Assembly: GCA_964023275.1 (NCBI GenBank)
Contig: OZ029913.1
Location: 48,053,976 to 48,117,975, forward strand
Source of the DNA: Norana najaformis
Taxonomy: Eukaryota > Annelida > Clitellata > Crassiclitellata > Hormogastridae
Direction: 5' to 3'
Length of the DNA: 64,000 bases
The notes below the pieces were generated by a model. It was not told the DNA's origin. It saw only the letters and a list, made by a program, of their open reading frames with translations, and did not search any database. Positions 1 to 10,329 of this stretch are shown piece after piece; the first letter of the stretch is position 1; the number at the start of each line of letters is the position of its first letter. Made by a program: the position numbers and the translations under genes.

Positions 1-1
1 C

Positions 2-330
2 TATGACATCTTCTGGCTGAGCTACAGTATCTTGCGCCATAGCACTTGGGAATGCCAGCGCATCTTCCTCCAGTTTATAGCCCAAAGGCATGGTAGCGCA
101 GTAATCATGACGGATGTTTCTTTTCTGCGGTAGTTTGCGCCAACCCTGTGTATGAAGTGGATCAAGCTTCCCCACAATGGTCCTCCTTTTTCTCTCATTA
201 GCATTTAGAGGTGGAGCAGAAAGTCGGTGTCGGAACAGAAGCAGCGGATTCAGCAAGCGCTGTTTGCTTTCGGAACGGCTTATCCACGATGTTTTGCACA
301 ATATACCAGAGAGCCGCAGGATCTGGCTGT
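2..330 (-). other. Open frame without start codon, possible partial exon
   Basis: One minus-strand frame stays open from about position 330 to the window edge. Its last third (positions 200 to 2) reads as ordinary mixed-composition protein, including GKLDPLHTQGWRKLPQKRN and a stretch ending AQPEDVI at the edge. It has no in-frame start and I do not recognise the family. An overlapping frame gives a 60-codon ORF with ATG. It could be the 5' part of an exon that continues left of the window, or chance. Confidence 0.2.
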
Positions 331-333
331 GTA

Positions 334-2680
334 TATATGGCCAAGATCTTGTTCGTTGATGTACTTGTCCGTGTGATCATATGTATACTAACCGTCGAAC
401 CTTTCTCTAATGGGTTATCAAATCTTCATTGACTCATTCAAAGTTTGTCGATGTATGCAACCGTATGATCATACTTATGTTAACAGTTGAACCTTTTTCT
501 AATGTGGCATCAAATCATCATTTACTCATCCGGGACTGTGGCGAACTTCTTTCTATCGCATTTCTCATCATTGATTAGCTTGTGTGCTGCTGATTGAGCA
601 CCATAGACTCGGCACAAACAGACTTTTGCATCATGCTAATGGCTATTTTGCACCAGCCTGCAGTTTAGCCCGATGTTTCTTGGACTAGTCGGAGATAGCT
701 TCGGTCACATATTTCCATATAACCCAATTTTAAACCACGCACACTTATTCTGCCCAACTGGCACTGTCCTATTTGGGTAAATGTATGATGTTCCTCTCAC
801 CACCATGTGTCTAAATGAGCTGTCATAGAACACATATGCTGACGAATCATCATGACATGAGAAAAGAAGAACCTCTGCTAACCTCCCAGTGCCCACATCA
901 ACGGAGGCGGTAGGCCGTCCCCGAGGCTCTTCTCGCCCGGCAGCGGCAATTTGGACCGGCCACTTGGGAAGGGTTCAGTCGTTTTGGTGCGTAACGGGAA
1001 TAGTGGTTGGGGCTTCGGAGGAGATCCTGAACATCCCATACACAGCATAGGTCTTTCACGTACAAACCACTATTTTATTTCTTCTTCTTCCCCTCCCCTC
1101 CCCTATAACTCTCCCCATCGTCGTCATCGTCTTTGTCTTATGCTGCTGCTGGTACTACTATTACTGTGAACATTCTTAATGTGTGCAAAGTCACACAGAA
1201 ATGTGAATCAGAGGTGCGGTTATGCTGTCGCCAGGTGAGAACCTGTGAGAAATAGAGTTTTCTGGCGTTTCTTGAAGGAAGAAAAGCAAATCGAGCTTCG
1301 AAGAAACAATGTTAGTCATTTCCATTCCTTCAGGGCAGCAGTGTGTGTAGCGGACCTCCTTTTCAGCCGCATTTGATTTGGGTTCTTTTGCTTTTCATGT
1401 ACATACTTATTAAAGTCGAGTTTCAGTGTACAGATTAGCTACAGCAGTTAAGATTTTGCTTTAATCTTAGCCGGCCAGCTATAGAGTATATAGAACTTTA
1501 ATATTACTGAAGGCCAGCTTAGAAAGTTAAATAGATTTAGTTAGTTTAGATGGAGAATTGCACTGCTTTGACTAAGCATTTTCAGTGCAAATCAAATTTC
1601 AGTGGAAATATTGTGAAAGGTGAATTGGCAAAATCGAAAGACACCTTAGATTTTGCAGACTACATTTGACCATGGGAACAGATCAGGTGATCGTATATTC
1701 GCCGAGTTTAGTGTCTACATCACAGTTTGGCAGACTATTTGCAACGTGTTTTTAAGTGAGAGAACGTTGAAAATCAACAGTGTTGTGTTGGCCACAGGCG
1801 ACGATAAAGCCATGTTGATTGCCTTCACATTTCTCCAGTGAAAGTCAAGTTTCGATGATTTAAACATAACTAATTACAGTGAAATTTGCATTTAGTCGAG
1901 TCATAATTTTGGCAGAAGTAGCTGAAATACTCCCCAATAGAAAGATAGTTGATTCAGTCAATAAGCGAACTATAAAAAGAAACCCGTAGCCAAGATGTGG
2001 CTGAAGGTACTGTGAACTGTTATTGCAACGCAAAGTTGTCGAACTAAATCCATTTAACTTGTCAAAAGATAAGTTGTTGTTTTTGGTGGAACTACCATCG
2101 AAACAAGTTAGAGGTCGGTGAACTGATCATTTTCTACGTGCAAATCGATGTCTACTGTTGACGACAGCATTTTCAAAAGCAAATCAAAAGAAAAGAAGAA
2201 AGTGCATGGTCAAGCATCAGAAACCAAACTGTCGACATTCATCTCATGGACTGAAAGAGGAATCGCGTGCCAAAGATTTTCTTCAAGTCTCCCACTTGAA
2301 GTCAATAAATCATTTAAGTCAAGTAATTAGTTGGCCATAGGTAAGAAAGATTTAAAAAATTTGGAACTGCATTATTATAAATGGTATCTAGTGGAAAATA
2401 ACTTTATAATATATCATCAAGACTCTATTCAGTGACTATCTATACACAAGCCAAAACATTAGAATAGTCAAGTGAATGAACAAGTGCTTGAGTAAAGTGT
2501 AATCAGCATGAGATCAATGTTGCAACATGGCACTGCTCAAGCAGTTGTTGCTATTCATATAGCGCCTTTGCATTACACTGGATACAAAGTACGGTAAAAT
2601 ATAGAGAAGCGCCACCGTGTGGAATGCAAGCGAGCCCAGGACAGTTCTGCATCGTGGTTCAGCCAAGAGACCCGCACCTG
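334..2680. other. No recognisable gene; unique-looking sequence
   Basis: About 2.3 kb without a protein signature on either strand. It holds a pyrimidine-rich run (about 1078-1112) followed by short CTG/CTA-like runs (about 1135-1165), then moderately AT-rich DNA. Open frames here (e.g. 2148-2340) are short, lysine/serine-rich and overlap in different frames, which is typical of chance ORFs. Confidence 0.5.
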
Positions 2681-2684
2681 AAGA

Positions 2685-3501
2685 TCATAGGCTTCGAGGG
2701 GGATGCAAAGAGAGACTTTTCATTGAAGGTAGGTAGAATTGCTCATGGTAAGAATTGTATGTCAGACAGGCTAGTTTAAATCTTATGTGGAAATCCACAG
2801 GAATCCAGTGCAGTTCACTTACTAGAGCTAAGGAATTTGTATGAGGAATGGCAAGCAGCACCACGTGAGCCATGGAATTTTGGATGCATTGAAGCCTTCT
2901 GAGTTCAAGATCTGAAATACCTGTAAAAACCGAGTTGGCATCATTAAGATGAGAGCAGACAAGAGAACAGGCTACAGTTTGTGCCGTGTCTTTAGTAAGA
3001 GCTGACCTGATGTGACATACTGTCCTTATATGACATGAACAAGATTTACATAAGTTTGTTATGTGGGGTTGAAGTGTGAATTTGCAGTCCAATAGTACCC
3101 AAAGTATTTTGCTTAATAGCGAAACAGTGCCAACTAGGTCAATGCTGGAATGTCAAGGGAGAGATTTATCTGGTTTTCTGGCCAAACCATTGAAATAAAA
3201 CCATGCATGAACACAATAGAGACACCCTTCAAGTTTCATCTTGCCTGCCTGATCAGTGGGTGACAGAGCAATGCAAAGCCAAGTGTCATCAGCGTACTGC
3301 TGTGTCTATGCTCCAAAGTGGTTGGCTATTCAGGTGACTGGTAAAAATTGTAAATAATAAAGGTTTAAGGACAGATCCTTCTAGGAAACCAGGAGTGCAG
3401 AAAGAATGAACAGACAGAGCATTTTTATTAAATCTGGCGAATCTGTATTTGAATCTGCTGCATTTCCGAATATTGGTGAATCTGTATCTGAGGAGTGTCA
3501 C
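2685..3501 (-). pseudogene. LINE reverse transcriptase 3' fragment (jockey/CR1/L2-like)
   Basis: Read on the minus strand, 3501-3289 carries a decayed RT block resembling the LPQGSVLxPLLF motif (here LEGSVLKPLLFTIF). The frame at 3092-2685 carries the post-RT C-terminal region with SCHIRTVCHIRSAL and LVSELHWIPVDFHIRFKLACL, typical of CR1/L2-group LINEs. The catalytic YADD block between them is not in frame and seems lost. This is a 5'-truncated, internally deleted copy with no complete ORF. Confidence 0.6.
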
Positions 3502-3985
3502 TGCCAGAGTGCAAACAGATACATTTGATGAGACCCATATGGACCGTGTATGGGTTCTTTATGGACCCTTATGACCACCCTGGCCTGGGTGGTCCATTTT
3601 CTCCATATAGGCGAATCTGTATTTGAATCTGCTGCATTTACAGATTTTGGCGAATCTGTAGTTGAATCTGTATCTGAGGAGTGTCACCACCAGAGTGCAA
3701 ATAGATATATTTGATGGGACCCATATGGGCCATGTATGGGTTCCTTCTGGACCCCTATGACCATCCTAGCCTGGGTGATGCATTTTCTCAATATAGGCGA
3801 ATCTGTATTAATCTGCTGCATTTCTGGATTTTGGGGAATCTGTATTTGAATCTGCATGCGAGTGTCACTGCCAGAGTGCATGTAGACACATTTGATGAGG
3901 CCCTGCGGACCGCGTATGGATTCCTTATGGACCCTGATAGCCATGCCGTTCTCAGTGGTGTATTTTGCTCACATGGTCGAATCTG
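3437..3985. repeat. Tandem repeat, three copies plus a partial, ~174-186 bp
   Basis: The phrase gcgaatctgtatttgaatctg recurs at 3437, 3611 and 3797, with a decayed fourth start at 3977. Within units, gagtgtcactgccagagtgca and a GGACC...CCTTATGGACCC-like block also recur. Spacing is 174, 186 and 180 bp. Units differ by many substitutions, so this is an old, short satellite-like array. It partly overlaps the end of the LINE relic. Confidence 0.8.
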
Positions 3986-4329
3986 TTTTTGAATGAAACA
4001 AATTATAATTTTGTAATTTGAGATTTATAAAGTGCCTGTTAGAGGATAAACTCAACAGAGGTGCTTCCGACCCAAAAAAGTAAAATCACTGTTAAACAGT
4101 ACAGTCTTAATATATGGGCAGTTTGAGCTTGTACCTGTAACACATAATTCTATTTAATATACTGTTTTGGACGAATTTTTGTTATTATCCGCATTGCCAT
4201 AATGTATTGTCCTATTAATTCCTGAACATTTTATCGGTTAATCCTTTTTGAAATATGAGAACCCGAATACTTCATTACCATTTCGCCGTGCAAAAAGAAA
4301 CAGGAACGGAAATGTATTGTATCCGATGT

Positions 4330-5286
4330 CTGTCAAGTTGAAACACATATTCATTTTCAACATATTCATATTCGACAGCAAATTTGTCCGTCAAGTTAGA
4401 CAACATATTCAGGCTCATATCCATAATTTCGTAATAACTTTATATATTAATCCTTAAAATCGAATCATTCCCAAAATAATCTTTACCCGATTATCGATAC
4501 TACATACCAAGGCCTACTCCAGACATCCACCCGCTCATGGTTACAAACGCAAACTTTGACGCAGCACCCTCCCAAACCTACCATTATGTAATGCATTGCA
4601 ACTGTTCAAAGGCAATATACGTCAAGTTCAGGCCTCCACTGTAAAATGATCTCGAGTCCATTCTTAACCCATTATCGATACTACATACCAAGGCCTACTC
4701 CAGACACCCACCCGCTTATGGTTACAAACTCTAATTTGGATGCAGCCCCCTCCCAAATCTACCATTATGTAATGCATTGCAACTGCTCAAAGGCAATATA
4801 CGTCAAGTTCAGGCCTCCATTGTAAAATGATCTCGAGTCCATTCTTAAATCTCTTACCCATTGTCGATACTTCATACCAAGGCCTACTCCAGGCACCCAC
4901 CCCCTTATGTTTACAAATGCAAATATGGACACAGCATCCTCTCAAATCTACCATTATGTAATGCATTGCAACTGCTCAAAGGCAATATATGCCAAGCTCA
5001 GGCCACCGTTGTAAACGATCTTGACTCCATTCTTAAATCTCTTACCCATTATCAATACTATATACCAAGGCCTACTCCAAATACTTGCCTGCTTATGGTT
5101 ACAAAAGCAAACACTGACGCAGCCCCCTCCCAAATCTACCATTATGTAATGCATTGCAACTGCTCAAAGGCAATATATGCCAAGTTCAGGCCTCCATTGT
5201 AAAATTATCAGCTCCTTCCTGAAATCTCTTGCGCATTGGCAAGACTACATGTAAAGGTCTACTCCATCCAGTGTACAGTTGAAGTG
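4330..5286 (+). repeat. Left inverted arm with ~188-bp tandem array
   Basis: Unit starts (TTATCGATACTACATACCAA and variants) lie at 4491, 4672, 4861, 5049 and 5236, giving spacings of 181, 189, 188 and 187 bp. Each unit carries ATTATGTAATGCATTGCAAC and GGCAATATACGTCAAGTTCAG. The same unit appears inverted at 8192-8440. ORF-like translations across the array are repeat artefacts. Confidence 0.85.
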
Positions 5287-5287
5287 G

Positions 5288-5757
5288 TCAATTATGCCCG
5301 ATGGCGATGACTGCGTGCTTGGCCATGTCGCTGTGCTTAGAAAACAGGTGTGAGACTGAATCCATTAACATAACTTCATCCGTGTTGCTGTCAGTCAAGG
5401 GTTCGATTTCTTTGTCCCTAGAGGCAACATCAACATTGGTGAGGGCATACTTGTATGTCATGGAACGACCCCTGGACGTAGCCCAGTCGTGGGGAGATAC
5501 AACAGGGCGGCTTTTCCAACAGCATTGGGCCGATTCTCTTCGAACATTGGACACGGTTTGTGGCGTCGAGCGGCAAGATAGATCTGTCATATGGCTTGCT
5601 TCTTTAGCCAATCATGTGCCGCATTGTCTGTAGCTTTCACTGCCAAGGCCAGCTTCTTCACTGCTGCATGACCGTGCCAGTACCCCGTAGGGCTGTAGTA
5701 CATTGCAGTGAACCTAGCATCCTTCCTCTGTCGCTCTGACAATGAGTCTCCAACAAG
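5288..5757 (-). pseudogene. DDE integrase-like pseudogene (transposon type)
   Basis: On the minus strand the frame running into MYYSPTGYWHGHAAVKKLA (about 5700-5640) and then AAHDWLKKQAI resembles the N-terminal part of transposon-borne retroviral-type integrases (those annotated as KRAB-A-domain-2-like or Polinton/Ginger-like). After a stop near 5590 and a frameshift, the frame at 5611-5288 gives TYKYALTNVDVASRDKE, which looks like the start of the catalytic core with its first aspartate (VDVASR). The remaining catalytic residues are not visible because the ORF ends against the tandem array. About 150 residues remain of an expected 300 or more. The family assignment rests on motif recall and is tentative. 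Confidence 0.5.
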
Positions 5758-5909
5758 CATAAGCCGCGTACAGAATTGGCGAGGCGTGAGATTACAGGAA
5801 GGTGCCTAGCACCGGAATGTTCTTGCTCGGGCTGTTGGGTCAAAGAATCAGGTTTTCTCCTTACACCTGCTGGCACGAGAGAAAAAGTCATTGATGCTCT
5901 TGAGCGCTT

Positions 5910-7202
5910 GCCGGTGTGGCATGAGAATGTGTCCGGCATGAAGATGAGTCCGGCTTCCGCCCACTTCCGTTGCCAACAAATGTTGTAATTGGTTCACGTG
6001 ACTGATGACATCAGACAGCAACTGTCAAGCGTAACTATTAATAGGAGCGGGAGGTTTGGTCCGGGAAAGACACTCAGTACGCAAGATAATTATCCCAATA
6101 TAATCAAAGATACGGAGTGTAAGTATGTATGAGGTTAAATATTAATATGAGCGGAACAACGCCATATAATTATAAGTATGTAAGTAATCAGTTAGCAGAC
6201 AGACAAACGCCCGCCCCTTACATCAACAATGCACACAGAAATATAATACTACAATGTAACATATGCTCACAGTCTGACTGCCCAACTTTAAAATAGTTGT
6301 AGTTAAAAAGTTCAGAATACAGAGCAACATTAGCTCAACTGTTGTAAAGATTAAACAGAATTGATATGTTGATAAGCGATAAGCAGCCATATAAAAGAGA
6401 AGTTACAAATTTTTATATTTGTACAGTCGGTGAAGGATTTTTATGAAGCAATGCGTCGATGCTCGGCAATTCAAAAGCATGCCCCTCTCTCGTAAGGTGA
6501 ATCTGTGAGATTGTTTGCTTGAAGTAACTGGCGAAGGCAGTGATTAGGTGCTTTGAAATTCTTTAAAATCAAGTATACAACAAAACAAATTCGTCGCAGT
6601 TTAGATTTTACGTTTGGGGGAACATTACACATCGGTAAATTGTATAAGTTCTTATACAACATACGCTGCTGTGGAAAACACGAAATATAACAGTAAGTTT
6701 AAAGTTACACATTTGGAATAATGTCTACAACGTCAAATCAGTATGTGTTCATCAAGTAAAGCGCTACAAAATGGGATTGTGCCATGACAGACTTCAGCAG
6801 CCTCAACCTTAAACCTCATGAATATTCATGACGTTTACGGTCTCGACGAGGGATGTTTGGGGTCGCGGACTTTTCGCACAAGGGAATTTTGTTTCTCTTG
6901 CGTCGCCCTTGGACTTCTAGTTTTCCACTTCAAAAATACTGCTTCCCATCTAATTTTGATATGACGATAACAAGATACTTCAAACTTCGTTTACGGAGTC
7001 GGATACATTCTCATGACGGACAATAGCAATCTAATTTTTAGTTGAACACTATACTTCAAAAGCCGTCGTCCCATTGACGGAACCGGACAAATGTTCATGC
7101 CGGACAAGATCTCATGCAAGTCATGAAATTCTGTCCTGGCAACAGAAGTGGGCGGAGCCGGACGCATCTTCATGCCGGACAGATTCTCATGCCACACCGG
7201 CG
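5910..7202. mobile_element. Nested element with ~66-bp inverted ends
   Basis: The left arm at 5910-5975 (GCCGGTGTGGCATGAGAATG onward) is matched in reverse complement by 7137-7202. Near the right end a related motif (GCCGGACA with CTCATG) occurs at least three times at 7000-7195, as subterminal repeats often do. The ~1.15 kb between the arms is AT-rich without a coding signature. It sits between the two outward-facing genes of the larger cassette. Confidence 0.55.
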
Positions 7203-7435
7203 CAGACCGCGGAAGCCCAAGCCATCTCCAGTACGATTTATGACGCTGTTTTAGGAAGCACCGGCAACCGTGGTTGTGGACCCTAACAGCGGTCTTGACA
7301 CCGAGACGAATAGCAAGTATGGATTCAAGCTTCCAAGCGACTTGACCTAATAAACACAGCGGTAAAGGGCGAGGTTGAAATACTGGTCTCGAACTGTAAC
7401 CGGTACGTGTTCGGCCCTGCAAAGAAGGCAAAATC

Positions 7436-8011
7436 GATGACAGGCACTTGGCTATCGAACCAAAGATGGATATCCTGCGCGCATACAGAACACGCATTCG
7501 CTTCCTCTCGGATAGCTATTGGCGCCCCGCTGAGCGCAAGGGCACTGGGGTGAAAATCCAAAGCAAACAGTTTGCCGAGCTCACCAGTGACCACAGCAGA
7601 CAATAGACGCACAGCGCTAAGCAGGCGGACGGCATGTGCTCGAAGTTCCCACTGACGAGACGTTGCACAACCTCCTTATGAAGCGCCTTGTCAAGACCAA
7701 GCACTACACACTACAGGCAACAGAAACCTTCAAGAAGCTGGTCGAACTGGGCGGGCTGCCCGTTCACAGACAGAAAAAACTGAAGCACCGGCTTATCAGC
7801 GGCGAGGGAGCGGTTACCGCGACATAATACAACAGATATCCAGATCCCCTTGTGGAGAAGCTGCAGCTTTTGGTGGCCTCTAGGAATGCGTGTAATACTG
7901 GCATAGACAATGAAAAATTTGCAGTCCTTGAACTGCTGCATTCGGGAACCATCTCCAAGGAGTTGGCCCTCCGGTTGAATCGGAGTCTGATCGCGACGCA
8001 AGATTGACATC
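7436..8011 (+). pseudogene. Unrecognised coding relic inside the inverted-repeat cassette
   Basis: One frame is nearly open for about 190 codons with stops only at about 7606, 7825 and 8008. The middle part (7636-7827) includes LLMKRLVKTKHYTLQATETF and HRQKKLKHRLISGEGAVTAT; after the stop the same frame continues with VEKLQLLVASRNACNTGIDN and KELALRLNRSLIATQD. Codon use and residue mix look protein-like. I do not recognise the family. It points away from the integrase relic toward the right inverted arm, so the two genes are divergent. Confidence 0.4.
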
Positions 8012-8191
8012 CTTGCTGGAACGACTAGCATTGTTTCGTCGACATGAAGCGGTCCCAACATCAGGAAAAGCTCCTTGAGGTGTTTCGGGACTTAACATTG
8101 CAGCAGCTGGAACTGTCTCAGCAGCACCAGCGTGAGAATTTCAGCACAGTAGTCTCCTATGCTACAACCGAGTGAAACACGTTCAGGTGGG

Positions 8192-8590
8192 TATATGGAG
8201 TAGGCCTTGGTATGTAGTATCGATAATGGGTAAGAGATTTAAGAATGGACTCGAGATCATTTTACAATGGAGGCCTGAACTTGACGTATATTGCCTTTGA
8301 GCAGTTGCAATGCATTACATAATGGTAGATTTGGAAGGCGGCTGCATCCAAATTAGAGTTTGTAACCATAAGCGGGTGGGTGTCTGGAGTAGGCCTTGGT
8401 ATGTAGTATCGATAATCGGGTAAAGATTATTTTGGGGACGATTCCATTTTAATGATTAATATACAAAGTTATTACGAAATTATGGATATGAGCCTTAATA
8501 TGTTGCCTAACTTGACGGGCAAATTTGCTGTCGAATATGAATATGTTGAAAATGAATATGTGTTTCAACTTGACAGACATTTGTATCCGT
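8192..8590 (-). repeat. Right inverted arm of the 4.3-8.6 kb element
   Basis: The reverse complement of the left arm: GGAGTAGGCCTTGGTATGTA occurs at about 8200 and 8390, with one full ~188-bp unit between, followed by the unique outer part up to about 8590. It has about three fewer tandem units than the left arm. Confidence 0.8.
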
Positions 8591-8599
8591 TGGTAGGTT

Positions 8600-9000
8600 T
8601 TATTTTACTACGTGTAACTAACATCGGGACATTGCAACGAGTTCTCGAATTCACGCAACAGGCTGGTTTCTGAATTAAAATCCAAAGCTGGCGCTACCGT
8701 AAAGAATATGAGAAGAAAAAATGTTTTATCACCTTGTCTTTTAACTGGCATATTTTCCTTTTAAAAATCGCTCCGTACAAAACCAGGTCTCGACTGTCTT
8801 TCCTGATGAAATCCAACAGTAACTAAAAATGAGCCTGTGTCACAAGTTTTCTACATGCTTGATAAAACTTAGAAACATCTAAGGTTTATTTTCTAGCGGG
8901 TACTGATGTCAAGGAATTACTAAATGTTAACAAATCAATAAGCTANNNNNNNNNNAAGTCTACAAGCAACAGATTATTTTTAAGTTTAAACATAAATAAA
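8600..9000. other. No gene; contains a 10-N gap
   Basis: AT-rich sequence with no coding signature. Positions 8946-8955 are N, so the join between the sides is an assembly inference. Confidence 0.8.
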
Positions 9001-9009
9001 CCTTCAATT

Positions 9010-9185
9010 TCAAACAGCATCCACCGTAGCCGTCCGACTGTCTGAGTGCCTGACTCCTGGATCTTGACCCTTTTGCCTATCGATTTTGTTTTGACTGAGC
9101 GCCTGTGAATAAGCTGGTTCCCGCGATTTAGCTTTTGTTGAGCGCTGTAGAAATCTCGAGATTACGATTACGATTATTTTCAACT
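9010..9185 (+). repeat. SINE-like / LINE-tail repeat, copy 1
   Basis: Contains GAGCGCCTGTGAATAAGCTG, then GAGCGCTGTAGAAATCTCGA and ends ATTACGATTACGATTATT. Similar copies lie at 35430-35580, 38255-38430 and (minus strand) 61220-61320. The 3' part (GCGCTGTAGAAATCT...ATTACGATTA) resembles the tails of LINE copies here (GGCGCTTTATAAATCTCAAATTACAATTACA at 47750), as expected if a SINE borrowed a LINE tail, or if these are LINE 3' UTRs. Confidence 0.6.
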
Positions 9186-9224
9186 TGTTAATACAGTCAA
9201 AAGGCAATAATATTCCTAGACTAT

Positions 9225-9375
9225 GAGCGCTCGCTAGCTCTGAAGGGTAAATTACATATAATTCTGGTGATGCGATTCCGATTCTGCAGGGTTCGAAAAT
9301 TACACAGACGAGTATGTCATATAGCCCATACAATGTTGCAGTACGAGACATATGGATTAATTAAGGAGTAATATA
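9225..9375 (-). pseudogene. LINE C-terminal scrap
   Basis: The minus frame gives INPYVSYCNIVWAI and then NFRTLQNRNRITRIICN, resembling the YxxYCNxVWG and LQNRALRII blocks after the RT domain of LINEs. It is short, with stops and a frameshift. Confidence 0.4.
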
Positions 9376-9550
9376 GTAATATAGTAATATAAAATCTTCT
9401 TTCCTCAGCTCGGACTAGTTCAAGCCGCATCAGGCTATCGCTGAGCCCGCTCTGTTCATTCCCTTCTCTTTCTTCTGTCTCCTCTCCTTCCGCTGCAGAC
9501 TCGATTTCATGCTCTTCTCCTCTTCCAAGCCTCCTTTCAAAAGCTTATAA

Positions 9551-10204
9551 CCCCTTTAGCGTGGATCCCGAGTATACTCGGGGTGGGGAATCCGTTCCCA
9601 TAGCGTGGATCCCGAGTTAACTCGGGTAGGGATAGTGATCACCACCCAGTAGGCGTAGATCCCGGATAAACTCAGAATAACGTCAGAAGGCCATGGCTGT
9701 TGTGCAGGGGAAGTCACAGAATATGCTGTAGTAGCCCTATAGCAGCCTGGACCTAGTTACATCATCACTGGCGGCTGCTAGCCGGCTGCCCTCGGTGCCG
9801 TATTGAAGGGCAAAATGGCAGGTCGCTTGATGTTGGACTGTGTCCTGTCCCACGCTTTGAAATTTATCACACCAAGTTCAATTATTGACATACATTGCGA
9901 CTGTTACTTTCCTATCATAAGTCTATATTCTGTCTGGTGCTGGCCAAAAATTTTGACATGCTTGGTGCTTGACGGGTGTTCTTCTTCTATTGTATGCCTG
10001 CCGAAAATGTGCGGAAAATTTCTTTTCAAGTGAAAAAAGCAAAACAAAAATTTTTTTTTGATGACGGTAAAATGCACGAAAACTTATAAGATTATTTCCA
10101 GAAAAATCATAGTATCATTATAACAACAATATCTGGAAATTTTTTTGGAAAAAAATTCCACCCTGGCAGAGAGTTAACAAAAAAATAATTCCACGCTAAA
10201 TAAG
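9551..10204. mobile_element. piggyBac-like miniature element (TTAA target)
   Basis: The left end CCCCTTTAGCGTGG (9551-9564) matches the reverse complement of the right end (10191-10204, CTTATTTAGCGTGG) at 11 of 14 positions. The right flank is TTAA (10205-10208); the left flank reads ATAA (9547-9550), one change from TTAA. The left interior has palindromic CCCGAGTATACTCGGG-type motifs as in many piggyBac-family ends. No transposase is encoded in its 654 bp, so it would be non-autonomous. Confidence 0.5.
9557..9690. repeat. Three subterminal palindromic repeats
   Basis: The unit TAGCGTGGATCCCGAGTATA followed by CTCGGG begins at 9557, again at 9601 (CCCGAGTTAACTCGGG), and a decayed third at 9650 (GATCCCGGATAAACTCAG). 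Spacing is 44 and 49 bp. The core of each is a 16-bp palindrome or near-palindrome. Confidence 0.7.
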
Positions 10205-10329
10205 TTAACCTTCTGATCAGTTCTCTCTTTTCCAAGCCAACTGGCTGAATGCCTCTCGCAGTACATTCTTCTTCCAGTTCTTTTCTCTTTAACATTTCAA
10301 AATCTTTAAATAGGCTTTCATTCGCCATA

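Larger units (their letters stand above)
4330..8590. mobile_element. Long-inverted-repeat DNA element carrying an integrase relic
   Basis: The outer ends are inverted copies of one another: 4330-4510 matches the reverse complement of 8420-8590 over AATATGTTGAAAATGAATAT and neighbouring sequence. The match continues inward into a ~188-bp tandem unit present about 4.3 times on the left and about 1.3 times on the right. The interior has an integrase pseudogene pointing left (5757-5288), an unrecognised ORF pointing right (7436-8011) and a nested inverted-end element between them. Outside the arms the flanks diverge; I could not define a target duplication. The overall architecture is that of a cut-and-paste or self-synthesising DNA element. 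Its superfamily is not clear. Confidence 0.55.
9383..10328 (-). pseudogene. SAP-domain ORF interrupted by a TTAA-flanked element
   Basis: The minus-strand ORF starts at ATG 10328. Its first ~40 residues form a SAP-like helix-extended loop-helix DNA-binding motif (LKRKELEEECTARGIQ, then GLEKRELIRRL). The frame then runs into element sequence at 10204. On the other side of the element (9550 down to about 9395) the flank is open in a compatible frame and very acidic (RGEEHEIESAAEGEETEERE). Removing the element and one TTAA copy would leave the frame continuous, so one exon or retroelement ORF was split by insertion. Short SAP domains followed by acidic linkers occur at the N-terminus of some transposon gag-like proteins; a host gene is also possible. 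Confidence 0.45.

Noticed and set aside
4861-5202. 113-codon plus-strand ORF
   Set aside because: It crosses two units of the ~188-bp tandem array and repeats its own peptide, so it is a repeat artefact.
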